Shown: positions 9,409 to 18,173, numbered from the stretch's first letter. The stretch is 64,000 nt of DNA from Ga0074130 sp035565355 (GCA_035565355.1 DATMSM010000091.1:3193-67192), one strand, 5' to 3'. Program-made: numbers and translations. The notes: generated by a model from the sequence alone, not told the origin.

Positions 9409-10847
9409 GCAACAACGAAATCGTCCAGAAACTCTGGAGCCTGTGCGACGTCCTGCGCGACGACGGCATCAACTACTCCGACTACGTCACCGAGCTGGTG
9501 CTGCTGCTCTTCATCAAGATGGAGCACGAAAACGCCCAGAGCGGCGTGCTCGCCAAGCACCGCCTGCCCGAAGGCGCGCGCTGGCCGGACATTGCCAAGC
9601 TCAGCGGTCTCAACCTGCTCAACCACTATCGCGCCACGCTGCTTGATCTCTCGCAAAGCACCGACCCGCTGCTCGCCGCCATCTATGCCGACGCGCAGAC
9701 ACGCCTCAAGGAACCGCGCCATCTGGAACAGCTCATCAAGAGCCTGGACGCCATCGACTGGTTCTCCGCCCAGCGCGACGGCCTCGGCGACCTCTACGAA
9801 GGCCTGCTCGAAAAGAACGCCACAGAAACCAAATCCGGCGCCGGCCAATACTTCACCCCGCGCCCGCTCATCGACAGCATCGTCGCCCTGATCAACCCGC
9901 AAGTCGGCGAAACCGTGCAGGACCCGGCGGCGGGAACGGCGGGGTTTCTGATCGCCGCCGACGCCGCCATCCGGGCGCGTACCGACAATCTCTACAGCCT
10001 CAATGAAAAGCAACGCAGCTTCCAGCGCAACCAGGCCTTCATCGGCATGGAGCTGGTACCCGGCACACGCCGCCTCGCGCTCATGAACTGTCTCCTCCAC
10101 GGCATGGAAGGCGATGCCGAAGGGGTGGTGCATCTCGGTAACACCCTGGGCAATGCCGGCAGCGCATTGCCCAAAAGCGACATCATGCTCAGCAACCCGC
10201 CCTTCGGCACCGCCAAGGGCGGCGGCGGGCCCACGCGCGACGACTTCACTTTCGCTACCTCCAACAAGCAGCTCGCCTTTTTGCAGCACATCTACCGCCA
10301 CCTCAAGGACGGCGGCCGCGCCGCCGTGGTGCTGCCCGACAATGTGCTGTTCGAATCCGGCGTCGGCGCCGACATCCGCCGCGACCTCATGGACAAGTGC
10401 AATCTGCACACCATTTTGAGATTGCCCACCGGCATCTTCTACGCCCAGGGCGTCAAGACCAATGTGCTCTTCTTCGACAAGGTCAGCGACAACGCCACTG
10501 GCAGCACACAGGAAGTTTGGGTCTACGATCTGCGCACCAATATGCCGCGCTTCGGCAAGCGCACCCCCTTCACGCGCAGCTACTTCGCCGATTTCGAAGC
10601 GGCCTACACAGCAGAAAACCGCACCGACCAGGGCGAACAAGGCCGCTTCCGCAGCTTCAGCCGCGAGTGGATCAAGGCACGCGGCGACAGCCTCGATATT
10701 GCCTGGCTCAAGGACGAGAACGCCGAAGACTCCGCCGATCTGCCCGAACCGGCCGTGCTGGCGCAGGAAGCGGTGACGGAACTGGAAGGCGCGCTGAGTG
10801 AGCTGCAAGCGCTGCTCAAGGAGCTGGGTGCCGAGGTGGCGGAATGA
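9405..10847 (+). CDS. hsdM: Type I DNA methyltransferase subunit M
   Basis: 480 aa N6-adenine methyltransferase that modifies host sites and is required for the restriction complex. After an HsdM N-terminal helical domain (NNEIVQKLWSLCDVLRDDGI) come SAM motif I DPAAGTAGF (from D173) and catalytic motif IV NPPF (264-267). The segment KSGAGQYFTPRPLIDSIV is typical of HsdM. It overlaps fic upstream and hsdS downstream by four bases each (ATGA), so fic-hsdM-hsdS form one translationally coupled unit. No disabling change is visible. Confidence 0.97.
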   Translation: MSNNEIVQKLWSLCDVLRDDGINYSDYVTELVLLLFIKMEHENAQSGVLAKHRLPEGARWPDIAKLSGLNLLNHYRATLLDLSQSTDPLLAAIYADAQTRLKEPRHLEQLIKSLDAIDWFSAQRDGLGDLYEGLLEKNATETKSGAGQYFTPRPLIDSIVALINPQVGETVQDPAAGTAGFLIAADAAIRARTDNLYSLNEKQRSFQRNQAFIGMELVPGTRRLALMNCLLHGMEGDAEGVVHLGNTLGNAGSALPKSDIMLSNPPFGTAKGGGGPTRDDFTFATSNKQLAFLQHIYRHLKDGGRAAVVLPDNVLFESGVGADIRRDLMDKCNLHTILRLPTGIFYAQGVKTNVLFFDKVSDNATGSTQEVWVYDLRTNMPRFGKRTPFTRSYFADFEAAYTAENRTDQGEQGRFRSFSREWIKARGDSLDIAWLKDENAEDSADLPEPAVLAQEAVTELEGALSELQALLKELGAEVAE

Positions 10848-12334
10848 GCAGGTTACCGAAGGGGTGGTGTTTTTCACCGCTTGGCGCCCTAGGCTCATGG
10901 GGCAGCGGGGGCACCCCCTCCAAGTCAGTTCCAGCTTATTACGCGAACGGAACAATTCCTTGGTTAGTGATAGGCGATCTAAATGACGCCACAGTTAGAA
11001 GCGCAAGCACATACATAACCGCTAGTGGACTTGAAAACTCGTCTGCAAAACTCCTGCAACCAAATACTCTCTTGATTGCGATGTATGGCTCAATCGGCAA
11101 GCTTGGCATTACAGAAATCGAATGTGCGACCAATCAAGCTATTGCGTTCTGTCAGCCGTACGATGGCGTCAACCTGAAGTATCTGTTCCGGGTGTTGCAA
11201 AACTCCCGCTCTGATTTAATGGCTCAAGGGCAAGGCGGAGCCCAGCTAAATATCAGTCAAACGATCCTCAAGGCACATGAAGTCCCCCTCGCCCCGCTCC
11301 CCGAACAAAAACGCATCGCCGACAAGCTCGACAGCACGCTGGCGCGGGTAGAGGCCTGCCGCGACCGTCTCGACCGCCTCCCCGCCCTGCTCAAACGCTT
11401 CCGCCAATCCATCCTAGCCGCCGCCACCTCCGGCCGCCTGACCGAAGACTGGCGCAAATCAAACAACGCGGATGAACCAAGCCTCAAATCTCTGGCGCTC
11501 CCTGCAGGTTATGCCCGCCTTACCAAGCGCAAAACCGAGATCCTCCCGGTTGATGTTGCCGCGCCCGATGTCCCGAAAAATTGGCTGATAGTTTCTATTG
11601 GCGAGCTTTACGAAAAAAAGGCAATCATTGACTTCGCGGACGGTAACCACGGCAGCCTTTATCCGAGAAAAGAAGAGTTTGGTGACACAGGAACACTATT
11701 CCTGACCGCCTCACAAATCGACGAGTTATGGAACGTTGACCTGAAAGCCTGTTCCCGCTTGGGAACGAAAAAAGCGCAGCAGCTCACCAAAGGCTGGGCT
11801 CTCCCACAAGACGTCCTTCTTACACACAATGCCACCGTCGGTCGTGTGGGAATCCTGCCGATCGATGCTGAAGATGTTCTGCTCGGCACATCCGTGACAT
11901 TTTTCCGTACAAACCCACACGCAATTCTCCCGGGCTATTTGCGTATCGCGTTCTCTAGTCCGTTCTTTCAAGATCAACTGAGATCGGTCATGGCGCAAAC
12001 TACTCGCGACCAAGTGCCTATTACGACGCAAGTTTCATTGCGCGTGCCATTGCCAGGCCTGAATGAACAACACGAAATCGTCCGTCGCGTCGAAACCCTG
12101 TTCGCCTTCGCCGACCGCCTCGAAGCTCGCCTCAGCACTGCCCGCAAGCAGGTAGACCAACTCACCCCCGCCCTGCTCGCCAAGGCCTTCCGTGGCGAAC
12201 TGGTGCCGCAAGACCCGGCCGACGAACCCGCCAGCGAACTGCTCAAGCGCCTCGCCGCCAGCCGCGAGCAAGCGCCCAAGATAAAGCGGGGCAAAAATGC
12301 GGCGGGCAAACAACCCATCGCACCCAAAATGTAG
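10844..12334 (+). CDS. hsdS: Type I DNA specificity subunit S
   Basis: 496 aa target-recognition subunit. It has two target-recognition domains (about residues 1-145 and 205-410). Each is followed by a conserved coiled-coil repeat starting PLPEQKRIADKLDSTLARVE and PLPGLNEQHEIVRRVETLFA. The TRD-coding parts are visibly richer in A+T and use rarer codons than the conserved segments and hsdM, as expected for exchangeable specificity modules. The start overlaps hsdM (ATGA). The stop codon lies inside the first operator dyad of the following HTH-nucleotidyltransferase gene. The target sequence cannot be predicted. Confidence 0.95.
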   Translation: MSRLPKGWCFSPLGALGSWGSGGTPSKSVPAYYANGTIPWLVIGDLNDATVRSASTYITASGLENSSAKLLQPNTLLIAMYGSIGKLGITEIECATNQAIAFCQPYDGVNLKYLFRVLQNSRSDLMAQGQGGAQLNISQTILKAHEVPLAPLPEQKRIADKLDSTLARVEACRDRLDRLPALLKRFRQSILAAATSGRLTEDWRKSNNADEPSLKSLALPAGYARLTKRKTEILPVDVAAPDVPKNWLIVSIGELYEKKAIIDFADGNHGSLYPRKEEFGDTGTLFLTASQIDELWNVDLKACSRLGTKKAQQLTKGWALPQDVLLTHNATVGRVGILPIDAEDVLLGTSVTFFRTNPHAILPGYLRIAFSSPFFQDQLRSVMAQTTRDQVPITTQVSLRVPLPGLNEQHEIVRRVETLFAFADRLEARLSTARKQVDQLTPALLAKAFRGELVPQDPADEPASELLKRLAASREQAPKIKRGKNAAGKQPIAPKM

Positions 12335-12368
12335 CAATAAAAGCTACAAACGTAGCAATAAGAGCTAC
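12331..12368. promoter_or_regulatory. Two GTAGC-N7-GCTAC dyads upstream of the HTH-MNT/HEPN pair
   Basis: Two near-identical 17-bp dyads at 12331-12347 and 12352-12368, both of form GTAGCAATAA(A/G)AGCTAC. They start exactly 21 bp apart, two helical turns, so they lie on one DNA face. The first overlaps the hsdS stop codon. A TACAAT -10-like hexamer (12366-12371) overlaps the second. Probably the autoregulatory operator of the following HTH protein. Confidence 0.72.
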
Positions 12369-12398
12369 AATAACCTTACTCAAAAATCTCCATTAGGT

Positions 12399-13007
12399 AT
12401 GGCCATGCTGATGGATGTTCTGTTCGGCAACTACCGCCAGCGCGCTTTGACACTCCTGCTCCTCAACCCGGAGCAGGACTATCACGTGCGTGAACTAGCG
12501 CGCCTCACCGGCACCACGGCCGGCACCCTGCACAAGGAACTGGCTCGCCTCGCCAAGGCCGGCCTGCTGCTGCGCCGTGAACAAGGCAATCAGGTGCGCT
12601 ATCAGGCCAACACGCAATGCCCGGTATTTGGCGAGCTGGCCGGCCTGTTCCGCAAGACCACCGGCGCCGTGGCGGAGCTGGCCAAATTGCTGGCACCGCT
12701 GCAGCCGCAGCTCGCCCTGATCTTCGGCTCCTACGCACGCGGCACCGAGCACGCCGGCAGCGACATTGATGTGCTCGTGATTGCCGATTGCAGCTTCGCC
12801 GATGTCGCCAAGGCCCTTTATCCTGCACAGGAGATCCTGCAGCGCGAGATCAACCCAGTGCTTTACGCCAGTGACGAACTGCAGCGCCGCGCCGCCAGCG
12901 GCGACGGCTTCATCAATGAAATCCTGAGCCACCCCAAGCTGTTCATCACAGGGAGCGAACATGACCTTGCAAAACTTGCTGGCCATACAGCGCCTGCAGG
13001 CCTTTGA
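12399..13007 (+). CDS. HTH-nucleotidyltransferase (MNT-type) protein, probable antitoxin
   Basis: 202 aa from the ATG at 12399; the ATG at 12405 is equally possible, while earlier starts run through the operators. The N-terminal half is a winged HTH (HVRELARLTGTTAGTLHKEL). The C-terminal half is a minimal nucleotidyltransferase with GSYARG from G110 and the metal pair D122-I-D124. The next gene overlaps its 3' end by 47 bp. This order and overlap match HEPN/MNT (type VII) toxin-antitoxin pairs, in which the MNT enzyme modifies and silences the HEPN RNase. The HTH fusion suggests it also represses its own operon through the upstream dyads. Function is inferred from domains and context. Confidence 0.82.
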   Translation: MAMLMDVLFGNYRQRALTLLLLNPEQDYHVRELARLTGTTAGTLHKELARLAKAGLLLRREQGNQVRYQANTQCPVFGELAGLFRKTTGAVAELAKLLAPLQPQLALIFGSYARGTEHAGSDIDVLVIADCSFADVAKALYPAQEILQREINPVLYASDELQRRAASGDGFINEILSHPKLFITGSEHDLAKLAGHTAPAGL

Positions 13008-13404
13008 GCCCACACCGGCCGGTGTGCAACGGCTGCTCGACGCGGCCGCGCGCAACCTGGCCGATGCCCAACTCACTGCACTGAGCGCGGAGAACCGCTT
13101 TGATGCTGCCTACAAGGTGATCCTGCAATGCGCGATGCTCGGCCTATGGGCGCAGGGCTACCGCACCAGCACCAGCCAGCCCGGCCATCACCAGACCGCA
13201 CTGCAGGCCCTGCCCAATACACTGGCCCTCAGCACCGACACTGTCATCGTGCTGGATGCCCTGCGCAAGCAGCGCAATCTCAGCGACTACGAAGGTGACC
13301 CCATCGCGGATGCCGCCGTGGCCGAGTGCCTGCAACAGGCAACGCAACTACTGCAACACACCCGGCAGTGGCTGCAAGCGCATCGGCCCGACCTCATTTC
13401 CTGA
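12961..13404 (+). CDS. HEPN-like protein, probable toxin of the MNT pair
   Basis: 147 aa, mostly helical. It follows the MNT gene with a 47-bp overlap, and GGGAGCG upstream of the ATG serves as a ribosome binding site. Near the C-terminus it has R102-K-Q-R105-N-L-S-D109-Y110. This resembles the HEPN RNase R-X4-6-H region but has Asp where His is usual; RN-x-x-DY variants are, to my memory, found in some HEPN members. Assignment rests on helical character, gene pairing and this motif, so it is moderate. It could be a catalytically altered HEPN that binds rather than cleaves RNA. It is the last gene of the island before the pepN terminator. Confidence 0.65.
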   Translation: MTLQNLLAIQRLQAFEPTPAGVQRLLDAAARNLADAQLTALSAENRFDAAYKVILQCAMLGLWAQGYRTSTSQPGHHQTALQALPNTLALSTDTVIVLDALRKQRNLSDYEGDPIADAAVAECLQQATQLLQHTRQWLQAHRPDLIS

Positions 13405-13433
13405 TGCACTCAGCAACAACTGTTGCCACAAAA

Positions 13434-13463
13434 GACTGAAGCCGCCCATAGGCGGCTTCAGTC
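13434..13463 (-). terminator. Terminator of pepN
   Basis: Perfect 13-bp stem GACTGAAGCCGCC/GGCGGCTTCAGTC with a four-base loop. On the minus strand it is followed by TTTT, so it primarily terminates pepN. It marks the right edge of the defence island. Confidence 0.85.
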
Positions 13464-13484
13464 AGGCACAAGCGTAGACCCGAC

Positions 13485-16172
13485 TCAGCTCAGCGCCCGA
13501 TCCACGATCTCATACACATCGCGCGACAGACCGGCGTGGCTGCGCACCTGCTCCAGCGCCTTGATTGCATGCTGCTGACGCGCAGCGTCGAATTTCTTCC
13601 AGCGGTCGAAGCAACGGGCGATGCGTGAAGCCACCTGCGGATTGAGCGCGTCGAGCGTGATGATCTGCTCGGCGATGAAGCGATAGCCCGAACCATCGGC
13701 GGCATGGAAGCGGACGTGGTTGGCGCCGAAGGCGCGGATCAGAGAGTACACCTTGTTGGGGTTCTTGATGTCGAAGCTGGGATGCTTTGTGAGCGCCTGC
13801 ACTTCGGCCAAGGCATTCGGCAGGCGGCTTTGCGCCTGCACCAGCAGCCACTTGTCCACCACCAGGGCCTCGTCCTGCCACTGTTCATGGAAGGCGTCCA
13901 GCGCCTGCTGGCGCTCAGGTGTGTCGTTCATGCACAGCACCGACAGCGCCGCATACTGGTCGGTCATATTGTCGGTCGTCTTGAGCTGCTGCAGTGCCTG
14001 GCTGCGAACCTCGGGGGTATTCAGCTCGGCGAGATAGCCGAGACAGAGATTGCGCAGGGCGCGGCGGCCGGCTTCTTCGCTCGTCGGCTGGAAGGGGCCG
14101 GTGGGTGCAGTCTTGAAGATCAGCGTCTCCAGCGCCACGCGCTGGCTTTCAGCGATGAAGCGGCGCAGGCCGTTGCGGGCGGCATGCAGGGCATCCGGAT
14201 CGACCACGTCGAGTTGCTCGGCCAGCGTGGCCTCGCCCGGCAGGCTTAGCAGTTCGGCGGCGAAAGCCCAGTCGGGGGCACCCGTCGCCGGGTTCTTGCT
14301 CATGGTCTGCTCGACGATCCAGGTGATGGCGTCGGCATAGCTCTGCGGCCACGCCACTTCGTCACCGGCCGAGATCGTCTTCGTGGCATCGAGAATGAGC
14401 TTTCCGGCCAAACGCTGGCCGGCTTCCCAGCGATTGAAGGCATCGCTGTCGTAGGCCATCAGGTGGGTGAGTTCCTCATCCGTGTAGTCGAAGCTCAGCA
14501 CCACTGGCGCAGAAAAGCCGCGCAGCAGGGACGGCACGGGCTTGACGTCTATGCCTTCGAAGACGAAGGTCTGTTCCGATTCGGCGAGTTTGAGCACACG
14601 GGTTGTGACGTACTTGCCGCTGTCATCAAGCAAGGGCAAGTCAGCACCTTCCGGCCCGACGAGGCCGACGGAAACCGGGATCAGGTAAGGGTGTTTGACT
14701 GGCTGGCCCGGTGAGGGTGCGCAGGACTGCTTGAGCGTCAGCGTGTAAGTCTGTGCGGCGGCATCGTAGCGGCCGCTGGCGGCGACATGCGGCGTGCCGG
14801 CCTGTTCATACCAGCGCAGGAACTGCGGCGTGAGCGGAGAGGCATCGCCACCCGAAGCGTCACGCATGGCGGCGAAGAAGTCGTCGCAGGTGACGGCCTG
14901 GCCGTCGTGGCGCTCGAAGTACAGATCCATACCCTTGCGGAAGCCCGCCTTGCCGATCAGCGTTTCCATCATGGCGATCACTTGCGCGCCCTTTTCATAC
15001 ACCGTGGCGGTGTAGAAATTGTTGATCTCCATATAGGACGACGGCCGCACCGGATGTGCCATGGGGCCGGCATCCTCGGGGAACTGGGCGGCGCGGAGGG
15101 TGCGCACTTCCTGAATGTGGGTGACATTGCGGTTGTGCACGTCCTCGCCGAAGCGCTGGTCGCGATAGACGGTCAGACCTTCCTTCAAGGACAGCTGGAA
15201 CCAGTCACGGCAGGTGACGCGATTGCCGGTCCAGTTGTGGAAGTACTCGTGCGCGACGACGCGGTCGATATTCACGTAGTCGGTATCGGTGGCGACGTCA
15301 GGACGCGCCAGCACGTACTTGGTGTTGAAGATGTTGAGGCCCTTGTTCTCCATGGCCCCCATATTGAAGTCGCCGACCGCGACGATCATGTAGTAGTCGA
15401 GATCGCATTCGAGGCCGAAGGTGTCCTCGTCCCACTTCATCGACTTCTTCAGCGCGTCCATCGCATGCGGGCACTGGTCGAGCTTGCCCGGTTCGACAAA
15501 AATCCCCAGATTGACGGTACGGCCAGAGGTGGTCGTGTAGGTATCAACGATCATTTCCAGCTTGGCGGCGACGATGGCGAAGAGATAACAGGGCTTGGGG
15601 AATGGATCTTCCCAACGCGACCAGTGGCGGTGCGCCTTCTCGTCGCCGGCTTCCTGGCCATGCGCCACCGGATTGCCGTTGGCCAGCAGGATGGGCAGCT
15701 TGTCCTTGTCAGCATGCAGGGTGACGGTGTACTTCGCCATGACGTCGGGCCGGTCCTGGAACCAGGTGATGCGGCGGAAACCCTGCGCCTCGCACTGGGT
15801 GAAATAGCCGTCCTTGGAGCGGTACAGGCCGGACAGGCGCGTGTTCCTGTCCGGATCGATCTCGACCACGGTCTGCAGCTCGAAGCTCTCCGGCAGGTCG
15901 CTGAGGGTCAGCGTAGTTTCGGTCAGCGCATATTCATGCGGCAGAACCGCCGTGCCGTCGATGGACACGCTCAGCGTCTTGAGGTCCTCTCCATCCAGCA
16001 CCAGCGGCGCATTCGCCAGTGCTGCTGCCGGATTGCGACGCAGCGTGGAGCGGGTGGTGACGATGGTGCTGGCGGGCTGAAAGTCCACATCCATATCCAC
16101 CGTATCGACGAGGAAAGGCGGCGGCGTGTAGTCCTTGAGATGGATGGTCTGAGGGGTTTCGGTCTTCATCAT
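13485..16172 (-). CDS. pepN: Aminopeptidase N (M1 family)
   Basis: Zinc metallopeptidase that removes N-terminal residues from peptides in the cytoplasm. With start 16172 (895 aa) the zinc motif HEYFH is at 308-312, followed by the downstream Glu in SLKEGLTV. The exopeptidase signature GAMEN is present (NMGAMENKGLNIFN). Length and C-terminal helical domains match bacterial PepN. GTG 16178, ATG 16172 and ATG 16169 are all possible starts, and the ribosome binding site is weak. It lies 88 bp downstream of the YdjM-like gene on the same strand and may be read from the purN operon. Confidence 0.96.
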   Translation of the reverse strand: MMKTETPQTIHLKDYTPPPFLVDTVDMDVDFQPASTIVTTRSTLRRNPAAALANAPLVLDGEDLKTLSVSIDGTAVLPHEYALTETTLTLSDLPESFELQTVVEIDPDRNTRLSGLYRSKDGYFTQCEAQGFRRITWFQDRPDVMAKYTVTLHADKDKLPILLANGNPVAHGQEAGDEKAHRHWSRWEDPFPKPCYLFAIVAAKLEMIVDTYTTTSGRTVNLGIFVEPGKLDQCPHAMDALKKSMKWDEDTFGLECDLDYYMIVAVGDFNMGAMENKGLNIFNTKYVLARPDVATDTDYVNIDRVVAHEYFHNWTGNRVTCRDWFQLSLKEGLTVYRDQRFGEDVHNRNVTHIQEVRTLRAAQFPEDAGPMAHPVRPSSYMEINNFYTATVYEKGAQVIAMMETLIGKAGFRKGMDLYFERHDGQAVTCDDFFAAMRDASGGDASPLTPQFLRWYEQAGTPHVAASGRYDAAAQTYTLTLKQSCAPSPGQPVKHPYLIPVSVGLVGPEGADLPLLDDSGKYVTTRVLKLAESEQTFVFEGIDVKPVPSLLRGFSAPVVLSFDYTDEELTHLMAYDSDAFNRWEAGQRLAGKLILDATKTISAGDEVAWPQSYADAITWIVEQTMSKNPATGAPDWAFAAELLSLPGEATLAEQLDVVDPDALHAARNGLRRFIAESQRVALETLIFKTAPTGPFQPTSEEAGRRALRNLCLGYLAELNTPEVRSQALQQLKTTDNMTDQYAALSVLCMNDTPERQQALDAFHEQWQDEALVVDKWLLVQAQSRLPNALAEVQALTKHPSFDIKNPNKVYSLIRAFGANHVRFHAADGSGYRFIAEQIITLDALNPQVASRIARCFDRWKKFDAARQQHAIKALEQVRSHAGLSRDVYEIVDRALS

Positions 16173-16260
16173 GAGCACTCAAAAAGTAAAAGCGGCGGGC
16201 CGCCCGAAAGGCGCAGGCTCGCCGCTCGCCGTGCCCCGGGAACGGGGCGGCATGGGGAAA

Positions 16261-17343
16261 TTATATGCCTGTCGCGGCGGCCTCCGCCGCCGCCAGCGGC
16301 GCTGCTGCATAGCCTTGGTCCGCGCCCGTGATCTCGGCCCACAGGGCGGAGGCGGGGATGCGGTTCTGCGCGGTGCGGTCCACCCACTCGGTGGGCTGGG
16401 CCTGCTGTGCATGGAAGCGCACGCCCCAGATGGGCTCGAAACGCTCGGTACTCAGCGAGTAGCGCGCATCGCCGATGATGCTGGGGTCGCTGTTGGCACG
16501 GGCCACCCAACCGGCGGAAAAGTAGTGGAAACGCTCGAAATCCGCACCGATGCGTGGATGGTTTTGCTTGGTAGCGGGCAACTGGTGCAAGGCCAACAGC
16601 TCGACCGCATGCCCGGCCTTCCACTGCGTTTCCTTCATCACGCGCACGCGGTCAGTGTACAGCACGCCGCCGGATTCGTAGAGCGAACGCCACACGAAGG
16701 GATTGCCGACCGTGGGGAAAATCTCGCCGCGCGCGATCTCGTGGCCGCGGGCGGTGGCAATCTCACGCTGCACCTCGAAAGCACGCTCTTGCTGCACGGC
16801 GGCAGCGCCGACGTAGGTCACGCCCAGCAACACTGCGCCCAGCGCCACGCCACGCGCGCGTCGGCGCACGGAGATGATGAGACCGAGCAGCAGCATCAGC
16901 GTCAGCAGCGGCCCTATCGTGGTGATCCAGTGCCAGGCCGTGCGCTCGTCGCTGAAGGGCCAGAGCAGATGGGTGCCGTAATTGGTGCAGGCATCCAGCA
17001 CGCCATGCGTGGCATAGCCCAGCATGCCTGCCAGCCAGAGCAGGCGCCAGCGCAGCCGCTGCGACTTGAACAGCAGCCAGGGCAAGGCTGCCAGCAGACC
17101 GCCGAGGGGAACAAAAGCAAGGGCGTGCGTGAAGTGGCGGTGAAACTCGATCGCCAGCAGCGGATCGCTGCTGCTGCGTATCAGCACATCGAGGTCAGGT
17201 AGCAGGCCGCCCAGCGCACCGACCAGCCAGAGCTGGCGCCGCTCCGGGTTGGGCACCAGGCGGTCGACAAAATTGCGCTTGGGCGCATCGAGCAGCGCCT
17301 GTGCAGTGCAAGCCCCGAGGAGGGCGTGGGTGAAGGGATCCAT
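16261..17343 (-). CDS. YdjM/DUF457-type membrane-bound metal-dependent hydrolase
   Basis: 360 aa. The N-terminus MDPFTHALLGACTAQALLDA, the pattern HRHFTHAL and the segment ATHGVLDACTNYGT are the conserved His/Asp motifs of the YdjM-like family. Several hydrophobic helices follow (LLWLAGMLGYA; TIGPLLTLMLLLGLII). The C-terminal 170 residues are probably extracytoplasmic. It begins three bases after the stop of the 61-aa exported protein, so the two are probably co-translated. The enzymatic substrate of this family is not established. Confidence 0.85.
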   Translation of the reverse strand: MDPFTHALLGACTAQALLDAPKRNFVDRLVPNPERRQLWLVGALGGLLPDLDVLIRSSSDPLLAIEFHRHFTHALAFVPLGGLLAALPWLLFKSQRLRWRLLWLAGMLGYATHGVLDACTNYGTHLLWPFSDERTAWHWITTIGPLLTLMLLLGLIISVRRRARGVALGAVLLGVTYVGAAAVQQERAFEVQREIATARGHEIARGEIFPTVGNPFVWRSLYESGGVLYTDRVRVMKETQWKAGHAVELLALHQLPATKQNHPRIGADFERFHYFSAGWVARANSDPSIIGDARYSLSTERFEPIWGVRFHAQQAQPTEWVDRTAQNRIPASALWAEITGADQGYAAAPLAAAEAAATGI

Positions 17344-17346
17344 GGG

Positions 17347-17532
17347 CTAGCGGGGCTTGCTGCAATTGGCGTCAAGGAAGGGGCCGGCAAACTGCTTCCA
17401 GTGCTCACCGGGGGAGGTCTGGGCGCACACAAGGCGGCCATCTATCCGGCTTTCCCAACGATACCAGGCCGCCGTGCCTGCCGCGGCCTGGGCGGCGAAC
17501 AGCAGCAATATTCCCGACAACAACATCCTCAT
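17347..17532 (-). CDS. Small exported protein (61 aa)
   Basis: Begins with a typical signal peptide: charged MRMLLSG, then a hydrophobic core ILLLFAAQ, then AAAGTAAW as a likely cleavage region. The mature part is about 40 residues with two Cys (LVCAQTS and DANCSKPR), which could form a disulphide in the periplasm. The start overlaps the purN stop as ATGA, and three bases separate its stop from the next gene. This coupling, plus the signal peptide, supports a real gene. Family not recognised. Confidence 0.72.
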   Translation of the reverse strand: MRMLLSGILLLFAAQAAAGTAAWYRWESRIDGRLVCAQTSPGEHWKQFAGPFLDANCSKPR

Positions 17533-18173
17533 GCGCCTTCATCCTCCTTGAAATCAAAATACCCGCTCAGGGCGCGCCGCCGTAGGACCTCGACGAGCAG
17601 CTCACGTTCCCGCTGTTTTACGCGGGCGGCCAGGCGCTCCGTCGTATCGCCTGCCAGCACCGGCACGCGTACCTGCGCAATCGTCGGCCCGCTGTCGTAA
17701 TCGCCCTCGACAAAATGCACGGTGGCGCCCGACTCCTGTTCGCCCGCCGCGAGCACGGCCTCATGGACATAACGATCATACATGCCCTGCCCGCCATATT
17801 TTGGCAGCAGCGAGGGATGCACGTTGATCATGCGCCGGTGGAACGCCGCCATTACCTCTGGTCCAAGCCGTTTCATGTAACCGGCGGTCACGACCACATC
17901 GGGCGTCGCTGCCAGCAGGGCCGCGGTCAGCGCGCAATCTAGCGTGGCCGCATCGCTATCTAGGGTGGTGCTGAGGTGCAGCGCGGCGATGCCCGCCTCC
18001 CGCGCGCGGCGCAAGGCGCCGGCCGCGGCATTGTTGGAAACAACGAGCACGATCTTCGCCGCCAGCCGCCCCTCCGCCACCGCATCCAGCACCGCCTGCA
18101 GCGTTTGCCCTTCGCCCGAGGCGAGGACGGCAATACGCAAAGGTGGCAAGGGTTTCAGGGGTTTGTTCGGCAT
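17529..18173 (-). CDS. purN: Phosphoribosylglycinamide formyltransferase
   Basis: Transfers a formyl group from 10-formyl-THF to GAR in purine synthesis. 214 aa from ATG 18173; a further nine residues upstream (18200) are unlikely. It has the N-terminal Rossmann motif IAVLASGEGQTLQAVL, the catalytic His in INVHPSLLPKYGG and the catalytic Asp in GDYDSGPTIAQ. Most PurN proteins have GSN in the first loop; here the third position of the loop is replaced (GEG). First gene of a minus-strand group with the exported peptide and the YdjM-like protein. Confidence 0.93.
   Translation of the reverse strand: MPNKPLKPLPPLRIAVLASGEGQTLQAVLDAVAEGRLAAKIVLVVSNNAAAGALRRAREAGIAALHLSTTLDSDAATLDCALTAALLAATPDVVVTAGYMKRLGPEVMAAFHRRMINVHPSLLPKYGGQGMYDRYVHEAVLAAGEQESGATVHFVEGDYDSGPTIAQVRVPVLAGDTTERLAARVKQRERELLVEVLRRRALSGYFDFKEDEGA

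Noticed and set aside
14787..16331. 514-codon plus-strand frame opposite pepN
   Set aside because: Antisense shadow of pepN with biased composition and no recognisable domain.
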